A DNA stretch of 64,000 bases from Mesorhizobium muleiense (GTDB lineage: Bacteria > Pseudomonadota > Alphaproteobacteria > Rhizobiales > Rhizobiaceae): NCBI RefSeq assembly GCF_900099905.1, contig NZ_FNEE01000026.1, positions 17,509 to 81,508 of the forward strand, given 5' to 3'. The number at the start of each line of letters is the position of its first letter. Position 1 is the stretch's first letter. Position numbers and translations under genes: made by a program. The notes under the pieces were generated by a model that was given only the letters and a program-made list of their open reading frames with translations, had not been told where the DNA came from and searched no databases. Below, in pieces: positions 41,857 to 50,278 of this stretch.

Positions 41857-42666
41857 TCAGCCTTTCGGTGCGTCGTTCGGAAACAACTTGTGAGCGGCCT
41901 CGACTGGCTTTCCTTTGCCGCCCGCCCCATCCTGTGGTGGGCTGTCTTCGGAAATCATCGCGCCGACCTTCGCGAATATCCTGATAAGTTCCGGATGGTT
42001 GCCGCCACCACTCGCGTTGAGATATTGTTTGAGGCCCGGCGTCCCGAGCTTATTGACGGCGCGTTGACTGGCCTGAACTGTGCCATCCCACTTGTCGCCG
42101 CCGATCTCCTCGTCTTTCTTGGCGGTATCGGCCCAACCGGAGATTGTTTTGCCCCAATCTTCCATCCGCTTTTGAGTGCGCGCCGCGTTGATTTTGACGT
42201 ATTCGTCGGTGAGTTCCTGGGCCTCGCGAACGGTCATCTTTTTCGCGGCGAACTTTGGCCCAAGCGCGTCGAGCAATTCTTGATCGACTTCGACGCCTTC
42301 GGGCATCGTCAGCGCATACTTGCCGTCCTCAGGTACGAGATCGAGCGCCTTTTCGGCATCGGTCTTTTCGGTCGGCTTGGTCTTGTCGTGTTCGGCCTTG
42401 GCGGCGGCGTTTTCATCTGCCGACTTGGCCGGGTCATCGACGTATTCTTTCCAGTCGGCGGGCGTGTCATCGCCCTCGCCCGGCTTCTTTTCACCAGCAG
42501 GAGGATCAGCCGGCTTTTCGCCATCGGCCGGAAACAGGATGCTTTCCGGCTCCTTCGGCGTGATGTCGGCAGGCGGGTCACCTCCACCGCTACCGCCTTC
42601 CGCGTTGTAAGCCGCCATTGCGAAAGGCGATGATCCAGTCATCAGCGCAGCGATCCTATTCCTCAT
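41857..42666 (-). CDS. Scaffolding protein
   Basis: 269 residues, acidic and Pro/Lys/Glu-rich for the first 110 (ITPKEPESILFPADGEKP), followed by a helical region (FAAKKMTVREAQELTDEYVK; FAKVGAMI). Composition, charge and position between portal-side genes and the capsid gene are those of podovirus scaffolds. Its start overlaps the Bbp19-like gene by 11 bases. Confidence 0.75.
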   Translation of the reverse strand: MRNRIAALMTGSSPFAMAAYNAEGGSGGGDPPADITPKEPESILFPADGEKPADPPAGEKKPGEGDDTPADWKEYVDDPAKSADENAAAKAEHDKTKPTEKTDAEKALDLVPEDGKYALTMPEGVEVDQELLDALGPKFAAKKMTVREAQELTDEYVKINAARTQKRMEDWGKTISGWADTAKKDEEIGGDKWDGTVQASQRAVNKLGTPGLKQYLNASGGGNHPELIRIFAKVGAMISEDSPPQDGAGGKGKPVEAAHKLFPNDAPKG

Positions 42667-42994
42667 CTTCCGTCTCCTGTTTGGCGGCGAGCGCCGCGAT
42701 GTCCATTGCTTTCAATTCGCCGATATCGAGCAGGAGACGCGGATAGAGGCGCGGATCGATCTCATCGAACTTTGAGATCAGCTTGCGCCCCACGGCCTGT
42801 TGCCCGAGCGTGTAGTTGGTGGCGTTGGTGTTCTCGCCCGCGAACGGATCGGCATAGATCGCGGCCTGCTCCAGCATCCAGAAAAGGACGCGCTTGCCAG
42901 CCGCGAGCGCCGCGACTTCCCTGAACGCCTTCACCAACTCATTGCGCTCGGATTGTTCCTGCGGAGACAGTTGTTCGCTCAAATCGCCCGACAT
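42656..42994 (-). CDS. Bbp19-like phage protein
   Basis: 112 residues. GKRVLFWMLEQAAIYADPF followed by NYTLGQQAVGRKLISK matches my memory of Bbp19-like proteins, found in BPP-1-type phages between portal and scaffold genes. Function unproven, probably head assembly. Confidence 0.78.
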   Translation of the reverse strand: MSGDLSEQLSPQEQSERNELVKAFREVAALAAGKRVLFWMLEQAAIYADPFAGENTNATNYTLGQQAVGRKLISKFDEIDPRLYPRLLLDIGELKAMDIAALAAKQETEDEE

Positions 42995-44694
42995 CAGCCG
43001 ATCCCCAGCCGCTCAAGCAGCGCGCCGCCGCCTGGGTTGTCTTGAGCGCCGGCCAGCACGGCGGCGGCGTCCGCGCCCTGCTTGGCGGCAGGCGCAACGG
43101 TCGCCATCATTTCGGCGTTCTCAGCCATTTGCTGGCGTTGCGTCCTCGCCTTCCGAACCTTGGCGACTTCCTCGTCAGGGATGACAATCGACGGCGGCAC
43201 GCCCAGGTAGTCGAAATACACGTCAATCGCTTCGTCGCCGTCGAGCTTGTCCAGCACCTCGGGCTTGACTGCCGCAAGCTGGCCGGCGAACGCAAAGCCG
43301 CGCTCAATGCTGCCCGTGGCGACGGCCTTCTGTGCCTGGGCGAGGATCGAAATGTATTCGATCTTGAGCGTCTGGTTTTGGATATCGGGCGGCGGCGGCG
43401 GCAGCATTCCACGACGGTTCATGATCTCAAATGTGCGATCAATCGTCGGCTCCAGCTGCGCGCCGTAGATGTTTTCCAGCACCGGCCCGAGCGCGAGCAA
43501 CTTTTCCTCTTTGCGCTCAGCGATCTCGAATTGATTGCGCGGCTGAATGCCTTCCATGTTGGAAAGCATCAGGAACAGATCGGCGTAGAAGATTTCGCGG
43601 ATATGGTCGCGGAGATCGCGGATGTCTGCCGTGAGGTGCGACAGATCAATGTTCACGTCCATCGCGGCGCGGTAGCCTTTGCCGGTCGGATCATCGACAT
43701 AGGTGACGGACCCAGGCAGCAGCGACGCCGGATTGTTCCGCATCGACGTTGGCCCGGTCATCGGCGGGCGAACTTTCTTGTCGATAGCTTCCCACTTGCG
43801 CTTGGTCTCAAGCTGCAAGCCCTTCACGTCGCCAAGGGCGATCTGCCCAGGCGACAGGGCATAGTGATCGTCGCCGGCAAGCTCCCACGGCGGCGCGATG
43901 ATCGGGTTTCCATCGAAACCGCTTTCCTCAAACATTTCGAGGCCAGCGCCGCCCGCCGTGTCGCTGTCTTCCCAATAGTTCGACAGGAACGGCTTGTTCT
44001 TCTTGTCGATCCTGGACGGATCGCGGTTTAGTCGCGGCTCGACCGCATGCCAGATATCAAAGCGCTCATCGTATTTGCTTTGATCGAACAGCGTCCGAAT
44101 GCGCGTGCTTACCTTGGAGTAGCCGAAGCGGCTGACGATGCGCTGCACCGACCAACGGAACGTGCGATAGAGCGTCGTGGCGCGGCCTCGCTCATCGCGG
44201 GCGATCCAGAACCGGCCGTGCAAGAGTTGCTGCATGCGAACGGTCGACTGTTCATCCTCAACCAGGAGCCCGACCGATTGCCCGAACTGCCCGAGATCGC
44301 CATAGCCAGTGTGAAATGCGTTGTAGATATTCGAGCTTGAAAACACCTCGCGCATGCGTTGCTCGACATCGGACAGCCACGTCTTGACCGGCGCGAAGTC
44401 CTTCAACTCAGGGTCACTCGTGCCGAAACGAAACCACGGGCGAGCCGGCGACGTGATGCCGGAATGCATGCCCGACGCCAGCGTGCGCAGCGACTTGGTT
44501 CCCGTGCTGTCAAGGATGTTGGCGCGACTGGTCGCGCCTTCATTGGTGTTGGACAGGCGCAGGCGCGTCGGCTCAATGAAGTCGGCGAGCGGACGCCAGA
44601 CCGTTTCCCACGGATTGCGAACTGATTTCAGTTCCTCAGCGCGGCGGCGATGATAGGAGACTTGGCTTTCGTTGCGCGGCGCGTTGTCGGTCAT
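42994..44694 (-). CDS. Portal protein (head-tail connector, T7 gp8/Bbp20 type)
   Basis: 566 residues. Opening region with SYHRRRAEELKSVRNPWETV and PWFRFGTSDPELK, a stem region with ADIRDLRDHIREIFYADLFL, NQFEIAERKEEKLLALGPVL, then the wing/barrel helices (PEVLDKLDGDEAIDVYFDYL). These are hallmarks of podovirus portals. It forms the dodecameric DNA gate between terminase and tail adaptor. Confidence 0.92.
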   Translation of the reverse strand: MTDNAPRNESQVSYHRRRAEELKSVRNPWETVWRPLADFIEPTRLRLSNTNEGATSRANILDSTGTKSLRTLASGMHSGITSPARPWFRFGTSDPELKDFAPVKTWLSDVEQRMREVFSSSNIYNAFHTGYGDLGQFGQSVGLLVEDEQSTVRMQQLLHGRFWIARDERGRATTLYRTFRWSVQRIVSRFGYSKVSTRIRTLFDQSKYDERFDIWHAVEPRLNRDPSRIDKKNKPFLSNYWEDSDTAGGAGLEMFEESGFDGNPIIAPPWELAGDDHYALSPGQIALGDVKGLQLETKRKWEAIDKKVRPPMTGPTSMRNNPASLLPGSVTYVDDPTGKGYRAAMDVNIDLSHLTADIRDLRDHIREIFYADLFLMLSNMEGIQPRNQFEIAERKEEKLLALGPVLENIYGAQLEPTIDRTFEIMNRRGMLPPPPPDIQNQTLKIEYISILAQAQKAVATGSIERGFAFAGQLAAVKPEVLDKLDGDEAIDVYFDYLGVPPSIVIPDEEVAKVRKARTQRQQMAENAEMMATVAPAAKQGADAAAVLAGAQDNPGGGALLERLGIG

Positions 44695-44788
44695 TTGAAC
44701 GCCCTTGAATTGCTCTGCCGCTGTGCTGGGACAATCATTCCCATCCTCTGTGCCGGGGCCATTATCCTGCTTGCCGGTGCGGACTTTC

Positions 44789-45001
44789 TCACTGACCGAG
44801 CAGCGTTTTCTTTTCGGTCGGAGCCGCCGCCGTGACGCCCGAGCCGGAGGTTAGGATCGTGCTTGTGCCGCCCCTGATCTTGTCGAGCGTGCGCCGGCCG
44901 GTGTTCGACCGTACCGCGCCCGCGTCGGGCTCGCGCATGGCGGCAGTCTCGGGCGGAAGCTCAGGCGCGTCGGGAGTGTCTTGCTTCGGGAAGATGCACA
45001 T
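44789..45001 (-). CDS. Small conserved phage head-associated protein
   Basis: 70 residues starting MCIFPKQDTPDAPELPPETA and ending with RGGTSTILTSGSG and KTLLGQ. Short proteins of this form (CxxxP..., ...STILTS..., KTLLG) precede the portal gene in BPP-1-like phages. Role unknown, probably virion assembly. Confidence 0.65.
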   Translation of the reverse strand: MCIFPKQDTPDAPELPPETAAMREPDAGAVRSNTGRRTLDKIRGGTSTILTSGSGVTAAAPTEKKTLLGQ

Positions 45002-45007
45002 TGCGGA

Positions 45008-45262
45008 TCACCAGCAGTTGACGAGGGTTGCGATTGCGAGACCGAACGACGACGCGACGGACGCCAAGGCGAGGTTCGACCGGTACTTTCTAGGGGCAAC
45101 GTCAGCGACCCAGGCGAGCCCCACAGGAAGGGCCGAAAGCGCAACGCCAATCGGACAAGCGGCGGCGGCGTTTGCGGCGGCAAGCAGGATGCAGAACAGC
45201 CGGCCATTCGTGGCGACGTTCTGTGCGACGGCGAGACGGTAAGCGTCGGTCAACTGTTCCAT
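45008..45262 (-). CDS. Hypothetical small membrane protein, 84 aa
   Basis: Two hydrophobic segments (LFCILLAAANAAAACPIGVALS and LALASVASSFGLAIATLVNC) joined by a short basic loop. Not recognised. It is on the late strand between terminase and the small head protein; a second holin-type gene is conceivable. Confidence 0.5.
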   Translation of the reverse strand: MEQLTDAYRLAVAQNVATNGRLFCILLAAANAAAACPIGVALSALPVGLAWVADVAPRKYRSNLALASVASSFGLAIATLVNCW

Positions 45263-45300
45263 AGGTCGACCACTACGCGCCGATGGTTGCCGTCATGAAC

Positions 45301-46782
45301 TCAGGCGAGCGGATCGTAATCCGTGATGACCGTATGGCCCGGTTGCCCGTTCCTGTGGTGCGCGATCTTCTTGGCGACCGGCTCAGCATGCGTGAGCGCG
45401 AGAGCGTCGAGTTTATTGGGCGACGGCAGGCCGCGTTCCTTCATGTCCTCTTTGCTTTCGATCTGAATTTTGCCGTCCAAGCGCGGCACGGTTTCAGGCC
45501 CGATGATGTCCTGATAAAGCTCCTCATCGTGCGGATCGATTGCGCCGCCTGCCTTGATCCAGCGCTTCACTCCACCGATCATTTCGGCGCGCTTATTGAG
45601 GTAGCCAGGATCGAGCGGCTTTCCGGAGAACCAGATCAGCCGCCAGTTGCGGCCCATGACTTGCCCAGCGCTCACAATGCCCGTGCCATAGCCGGCGTCG
45701 ACAAACACCGCGTCGGCCTGGTGTTCGTCCTCCAGGCGAGCGATCAGGTTCGCCACCTCAACATCGTTGTCGTTGCGCGCGATGCTGGCGAGGCTCTTGG
45801 AGTAGAGCCCTTGCCTCAGCATGATCTCTAGCTTGTCATCGCCCGTCCAAGCCGGATCGACGCCAATGATCACGGGCGCAAAATTGTATTGGCCTGGGCG
45901 AAGGTGGACGGCGCGCGCCTTGTCGGCGTCGGTCTCGCTGATGAACTGCATGGCTGACTGGCTCGGGAATTGGCCGCGCACACGAACCTTGACGAGATCG
46001 CTATCCTCGCCGTGATCGTCCACTAGGCGTTGCAGATATGCTTTGTTCGTGCCGGGCACCGTGCGGCTATCGATCTGCCGTTGCACCCAGCGATGACGAA
46101 AGCGGCGGAAGCACTCGCGGAACCGTCCGCTGTTGCGCGTCGGGTTGCCGAACACGATCCAGATGATGACGGTGTTTTCGTCGGTCAGCGCGCCCTCAGC
46201 GACTTCCCAAACCTTGTCATGGATTTTCGACGCCTCATCGAACAGTAGGAGGATAATCCTACCCTCATTGTGAAGGCCGGCGAACGCTTCCGTGTTGTGT
46301 TCGCTCCAGGGAATGAAGTCCTGCCGCCAGCTATCGCCGTGCAGCGGATCGCGCGCCTTGATCGACATGGCTTGCACATCGAACCAATGTCCGGTTAGCG
46401 AGGTGCGAAACCACTTGCCAATCTCGGGCGCGGTCTTGGTGCGCAACTGGCCTTCGGTGTTGGCAGTCGTGACGATCCTCGCGTCATCCCAGCACGACAT
46501 AGCCCAATTCGAGAGCATGCCCATTTCGGCTGACTTGCCGATGCCGTGGCCGGAGGCGACCGAGATTTGCAACGGTTGATAGCGCGTCTCGGGATTGGCG
46601 AGGTGATCGCCGATGATCCCGTTGATGTCGTCTTGCCACTCACGCGGCCCCTGGTGCTTCTCCAGCGCGCCGACGCCCCAATCCCAGGCTTTGCGCGTCC
46701 ATCGCTTAGGATTAAACCGGCAGGATGCAGCAAGCTCGATTATCGCGTCATTCGGATCGGCGCGGCGGCGGGCGGCGGTCAT
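45301..46782 (-). CDS. Terminase large subunit
   Basis: 493 residues. The packaging ATPase shows Walker A SGHGIGKS (77-84) and Walker B LLLFDE (178-183) with the catalytic acid E183. The C-terminal RNase H-like nuclease begins about residue 295 (VIIGVDPAW) and has the acidic AVFVDAGYG block near 360. It packages DNA through the portal and cuts it. Stop and neighbouring HNH start overlap by 4 bases. Confidence 0.92.
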   Translation of the reverse strand: MTAARRRADPNDAIIELAASCRFNPKRWTRKAWDWGVGALEKHQGPREWQDDINGIIGDHLANPETRYQPLQISVASGHGIGKSAEMGMLSNWAMSCWDDARIVTTANTEGQLRTKTAPEIGKWFRTSLTGHWFDVQAMSIKARDPLHGDSWRQDFIPWSEHNTEAFAGLHNEGRIILLLFDEASKIHDKVWEVAEGALTDENTVIIWIVFGNPTRNSGRFRECFRRFRHRWVQRQIDSRTVPGTNKAYLQRLVDDHGEDSDLVKVRVRGQFPSQSAMQFISETDADKARAVHLRPGQYNFAPVIIGVDPAWTGDDKLEIMLRQGLYSKSLASIARNDNDVEVANLIARLEDEHQADAVFVDAGYGTGIVSAGQVMGRNWRLIWFSGKPLDPGYLNKRAEMIGGVKRWIKAGGAIDPHDEELYQDIIGPETVPRLDGKIQIESKEDMKERGLPSPNKLDALALTHAEPVAKKIAHHRNGQPGHTVITDYDPLA

Positions 46783-47135
46783 ATCGCCAACTCCATTTGC
46801 CGTTCAATCAGGCCGAAGATGTTCCGCGCATTCATCTGCGGCGTTGCCCAGCGCAGATTGCCGCGCCGGTTGTCCAAGCTATTGCCGTTGCGATGGTCGC
46901 CTATGATATGGGCAGGCGTCGGCGGTAGCTGCCAAGCCCGAGCGAGAACGACCTTGTGCAGGAATACGAGAACGCCGCCCTCGCTTCGCACCACGTAGCT
47001 CTTGCCGTCGCGGCGCGTGCCATGCGTGACAAACCAGTTGCCACGGCTCACAGCCCACGCGTGATCCTCGGGCGAGATCAGCGTTTCGATCTCGTAGTTC
47101 TTCCCACGGCAGACGAGGATTGCGGCCTCACTCAT
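46779..47135 (-). CDS. HNH endonuclease
   Basis: 118 residues from ATG 47135, which overlaps the upstream stop as ATGA. The C-terminal half has the HNH fold signature: LHKVVLARAW, then HIIGDHRNGNSLDNRRGNLR and WATPQMNARN. HNH nucleases beside terminase genes are required for end cutting in many cos-type phages; alternatively a homing type. Confidence 0.85.
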   Translation of the reverse strand: MSEAAILVCRGKNYEIETLISPEDHAWAVSRGNWFVTHGTRRDGKSYVVRSEGGVLVFLHKVVLARAWQLPPTPAHIIGDHRNGNSLDNRRGNLRWATPQMNARNIFGLIERQMELAI

Positions 47136-47440
47136 ATGCCTGCCGCTCGCTCGATTGCGCCGGCCTTGCACTTCGCCCAGGCAGCATCGAGCCGACGCCA
47201 CATCGCAACGGCCGATAGCCGCCCAGGTGATCCGCCTGGGAGCTTCCAGTATTCGGCATAGATCGGCTTGAACCTCAGTATGCGGCGAGCGCGGCGCTTG
47301 GCGAGATTGTATTCCGCTTTGAGCTTGCGCGAGACGCCGGCCCAATGGACGCCGCATACCCAATCCTTATGAGGCGCGATTTTTTCCGCCGCGATGGTGC
47401 GGCGGCAGAACGGCACGCAACAGGCGATCCTATCAGGCAT
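47132..47440 (-). CDS. Small Cys-rich protein between terminase small subunit and HNH nuclease
   Basis: 102 residues from ATG 47440 (overlaps the small-subunit stop by 8 bases). Cysteines C7, C8, C12 near the N-terminus and C29-GVH32 form a zinc-knuckle candidate; the rest is basic and helical (KLKAEYNLAKRRARRILRF). Not recognised; it may pair with the HNH nuclease in packaging. Confidence 0.6.
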   Translation of the reverse strand: MPDRIACCVPFCRRTIAAEKIAPHKDWVCGVHWAGVSRKLKAEYNLAKRRARRILRFKPIYAEYWKLPGGSPGRLSAVAMWRRLDAAWAKCKAGAIERAAGI

Positions 47441-47957
47441 CGCGTTTAGACGCCCGAGCCAGCCGATCCGCGAGCGCATCGAGACCGGTCATGCTGATCT
47501 GCTCCTCGAATGCTTTCACGCCAACGTGCTTGCCGATCAGTTCTATGCGGCGCACGCGATCCGACAGCTTGACCTTGCGCACGACGCCTATCTGCGTCCG
47601 CTCTTTGCCGTAGCCGTCAAACAGTTCCTCAACGTCGACGCCCTGGACGAGACCCTGCCGCCAGATCAGCGGCCATTCCTTCACCGGCAACAGTTGGCCG
47701 TCGTCATCGTAGATGTCGGCGATATCGGCGACCGCCTCAGCGGCGAGGCGAGTAAGCACCCACGCGGCGTCAATTTTGGTTTCTTGCGAGCGCTCAACGC
47801 GGGCGGCATCGATCGCGGCCTTGATCTCAGGTTTTGTCAGGTTCTCATGACCGACAGCCGCCGCCGTCTTCTGCGAATATCCAGCCCTAATCGCCGCCTG
47901 AGTTGCGTTCAGGTCGATCAAATATTCCCTCACGAATTGCTCTTGTTTCGGCGTCAT
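47433..47957 (-). CDS. Terminase small subunit
   Basis: 174 residues. MTPKQEQFVREYLIDLNATQ followed by AAIRAGYSQKTAAAVGHEN is the helix-turn-helix signature of phage terminase small subunits (terminase_2 type). It recognises the packaging site and hands DNA to the large subunit. ATG 47957 is chosen as families start here; an ATG at 47981 is possible. Confidence 0.88.
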   Translation of the reverse strand: MTPKQEQFVREYLIDLNATQAAIRAGYSQKTAAAVGHENLTKPEIKAAIDAARVERSQETKIDAAWVLTRLAAEAVADIADIYDDDGQLLPVKEWPLIWRQGLVQGVDVEELFDGYGKERTQIGVVRKVKLSDRVRRIELIGKHVGVKAFEEQISMTGLDALADRLARASKRDA

Positions 47958-48261
47958 TGGTCCAGATCGCAATCGCAGCATGCATTAGGCGTTGAGAATT
48001 ACGCATCAATGGTTGCCGTGAAGCACGCGGATCACGCTGGAGGTTCGGAAGGAGGTTTCTAAGAGGCACTAAACTTTTTTTAAAATGGTGAAAATCGCGT
48101 TTATATATCCCGACCTATTTTATAAACCCCACTACCCCTAGCGATTAAAAAGTTTACTGCCTTCTTATAAACTATCTTGTCACTACTTATATTATTGATT
48201 TGATTGGATATTTAGAGACGAAGAGGTTTTTAACTGAGAATTTTTTAGATTGTTCGGCAAT

Positions 48262-48290
48262 TGTGAACGAGCATCGGTTTAATGTTCACA
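48262..48290. promoter_or_regulatory. Inverted repeat TGTGAAC...GTTCACA in the AT-rich region
   Basis: TGTGAAC (48262-48268) and GTTCACA (48284-48290) are perfect inverse copies separated by 15 bases, suitable for a dimeric regulator. It differs from the TTGCG element, so it may bind a second protein, perhaps the activator of the late genes. Confidence 0.45.
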
Positions 48291-48367
48291 GCATTATATA
48301 ACAGCCTGTAATCTGGCTTAAAAAGATTCCTTAGAAACCTACTTGCGCGGCAAAGCAGTTCGTGTCA

Positions 48368-48388
48368 TGCGTTGTGAAAGACGCAACA
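48368..48388. promoter_or_regulatory. Operator-like element before the right-arm operon
   Basis: TGCGTTGtgaaagaCGCAACA, a degenerate pairing of GTTG and CAAC halves that carries the CGCAACA half of the phage operator, 19 bases before the first gene of the rightward small-gene block. Confidence 0.45.
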
Positions 48389-48406
48389 CTTAAACGGAGG
48401 CACATC

Positions 48407-48772
48407 ATGACGCCGACTGAGAACAGGACGCTCGCCCGCAAGGCGTTCGCTGAATACCAGACAGGCACCGACGCCGGACTTGATGTTGTCGACATCATTG
48501 CCCGCGAGATCGAGGCCGTCATTCGCCGCGCCTACGGCCTACCGGATGGAGACATTGCGATCCATGAGGATTTCGGCCTGACAGACGCCATCGCCGTCGC
48601 GTTCATCGCCGGGCGTTCGCAGATCGATGCCCAGGCGTTGACCGCGCTCAAGTCCGCAGAGGGCGCTGTTGAGGAGCTTTGCCACGGCCAGGACCCGGCA
48701 AATCAGTGCTGGGTCACGCTCCAGGAAATCCGCGACGCCATCGCGAAAGCTCCCAGCCATGAAGCCCAATAA
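48407..48772 (+). CDS. Hypothetical phage protein, 121 aa
   Basis: Starts at ATG 48407 after a strong ACGGAGG site. Acidic, all-helical prediction (LARKAFAEYQTGTDAGLDVV, LTALKSAEGAVEELCHG). Not recognised. First gene of the right-arm operon, directly below the operator-like element, so it is likely an early or lysogenic gene. Confidence 0.65.
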   Translation: MTPTENRTLARKAFAEYQTGTDAGLDVVDIIAREIEAVIRRAYGLPDGDIAIHEDFGLTDAIAVAFIAGRSQIDAQALTALKSAEGAVEELCHGQDPANQCWVTLQEIRDAIAKAPSHEAQ

Positions 48773-49013
48773 AATCGCCGCCGCCGCTCGCAAGAAGATC
48801 GCGGGCAAGCCCGAGCTTGAGCACGACATGCGTGACAAGTGGGTGGAAGTTCAGGCCAAGATTGACGCCCATGTCGCTGCGTCAAAAAAGAAGTGGAAGA
48901 ACTACGAGGCGAGCCATCTGTTCTATGCCGCGCGCCTCGCGATGCTGACGGCTTTTGTTGACGGGAAGACGCCTCAGGAATGCGCCGCCGCCGCACTGGA
49001 GGGGATCGACTAA
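48759..49013 (+). CDS. Hypothetical basic phage protein, 84 aa
   Basis: ATG 48759 overlaps the previous gene by 14 bases. Basic N-terminal half (NKIAAAARKKIAG), then helices (LFYAARLAMLTAFVDG). Not recognised. Confidence 0.6.
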   Translation: MKPNKIAAAARKKIAGKPELEHDMRDKWVEVQAKIDAHVAASKKKWKNYEASHLFYAARLAMLTAFVDGKTPQECAAAALEGID

Positions 49014-49294
49014 TGACTACGCCAAACCTAACCGACCGCGAAAGACGCGTTCTAGTCTATATGTCCGAGGACGTGCCGTCTGACTACGCCGTCTATATGC
49101 GAGCAATCTGCGCCGCCGAAGTGATCGAGACTGGCAATGTTCGCCGCGTCGTTCGCTCCCTCGCCCGCAAGGGCATGGTGAAGCTCTCGACCGCGTTCAA
49201 TCCGGCTGACTGGTCTATCGCCGGCAGCGGATACGCCGTCACTGACGCCGGCCGGGCCGAGGCCGAGCGGATACGCGCCGAGGTGACGCTATGA
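49013..49294 (+). CDS. Winged-helix-like phage protein, 93 aa
   Basis: ATG 49013 shares a base with the previous stop (TAATG). LTDRERRVLVYMSED, then VIETGNVRRVVRSLARKGMV and a VTDAGRAEAERI end match a MarR/winged-helix outline: a helix pair, recognition helix and wing. A possible small regulator of the block. Confidence 0.6.
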   Translation: MTTPNLTDRERRVLVYMSEDVPSDYAVYMRAICAAEVIETGNVRRVVRSLARKGMVKLSTAFNPADWSIAGSGYAVTDAGRAEAERIRAEVTL

Positions 49295-49560
49295 GCGCAG
49301 ATCAGATCATCGGGCAAATAGAAGAGCGCTTCCCGAACTGGCGATCATACCGAGACTTGATCGACTGCATCGACTGCACGCTTGCTGAGCTTCGTCGGGT
49401 GAAAGAAGAGCAATCGCGGTGGACGAATGTCATCGCGGTCACCGCGCCCGGCCTCTTTCCGCAAGACTACGTGTTCAGGTCGCCGTGCGACCCACCGCTG
49501 CCAAAGCCCGATGTCCTGTACATCGACGGCGCTGTTTACAGGAGGGAAATAGCGCAATGA
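49291..49560 (+). CDS. Hypothetical phage protein, 89 aa
   Basis: Overlaps both neighbours as ATGA. Ends with PDVLYIDGAVYRREIA, which resembles the end of the protein at 52778-53146 (MLNINGFVYRREI), so these two genes may share a C-terminal module. Function unknown. Confidence 0.6.
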   Translation: MSADQIIGQIEERFPNWRSYRDLIDCIDCTLAELRRVKEEQSRWTNVIAVTAPGLFPQDYVFRSPCDPPLPKPDVLYIDGAVYRREIAQ

Positions 49561-50276
49561 CCGCCCTCGCCCGCGTCATCGACTATGAGACCACCGGCCT
49601 GCCCGAGGACGCCGATCCCGAGGTGATCGAAATGGGCAGCTATGACGTCAATCTGACGTCGCGCCTGCTTGTGCATCAGAGCGCCTTTCAATCGCTCTGC
49701 CGGCCGCGCGGGCCGATCCCGCCGCAAACTAAGGCCGTGCACCACATATGGGAGGAAGACGTTCGGCACGCGCCGCCTGCCCGCGATTTGTGGGATAGGC
49801 TGCTTGCCGGTAACGGCACGCCGACATGGCTTGTCGCCCACAACGCCAAGTTCGAAATGCACTTCACGCCGCCGTGGGGCATCCCTTGGATCGACACCTA
49901 CAAGGTTGCGCGGATCGTATGGCCCGACGCGCCGACGCATTCGAACCAGGGCTTGCGCTATTGGCTGGAGCTACCATGCGACCGCAAGCTGTCCGAGCCG
50001 CCACATAGAGCCCTGCCCGACGCCTACGTGACGGCGCATCTATTCGTTCGCCTGCTCGACCACAAGACGCCCGAGGAAATGGCGAAGATCAGCGAGTATC
50101 CCGCGCTGTTGAGGGCAATGAAATTCGGCAAGTACCGGCGCAACGGCGTCAACATGACATTCGAGCAGTGCGCGAAAGATGACCCGAGCTACCTGGAGTG
50201 GATCAGGGACACAAGCGACATGGACGAGGACACCAAGTTTTCCGCCCGCTACTGGCTGCAAAAGAGAGCGAAATGA
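49557..50276 (+). CDS. DnaQ-like 3'-5' exonuclease (DEDD family)
   Basis: 239 residues. Exo I motif VIDYETTG (D9, E11), exo II HNAKFE, exo III HRALPDAYVTAHL with the H-x-x-x-x-D spacing of DEDDh nucleases. It resembles exodeoxyribonuclease X/DNA polymerase III epsilon-type enzymes. In a phage it may degrade host DNA, proofread or counter defence. The ATG at 49557 overlaps the previous stop. Confidence 0.85.
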   Translation: MTALARVIDYETTGLPEDADPEVIEMGSYDVNLTSRLLVHQSAFQSLCRPRGPIPPQTKAVHHIWEEDVRHAPPARDLWDRLLAGNGTPTWLVAHNAKFEMHFTPPWGIPWIDTYKVARIVWPDAPTHSNQGLRYWLELPCDRKLSEPPHRALPDAYVTAHLFVRLLDHKTPEEMAKISEYPALLRAMKFGKYRRNGVNMTFEQCAKDDPSYLEWIRDTSDMDEDTKFSARYWLQKRAK

Positions 50277-50278
50277 GA

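Larger units (their letters stand above)
47958..48406. promoter_or_regulatory. AT-rich divergent control region
   Basis: 449 bases without a gene between the leftward late module and the rightward right-arm genes. About 48065-48350 is strikingly AT-rich against a GC-rich genome, with several TATA-like stretches. It should contain the late leftward promoter and a rightward promoter; it could also be a packaging site or a target for GapR-type binding, which prefers AT-rich DNA. No promoter can be assigned with certainty. Confidence 0.55.
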
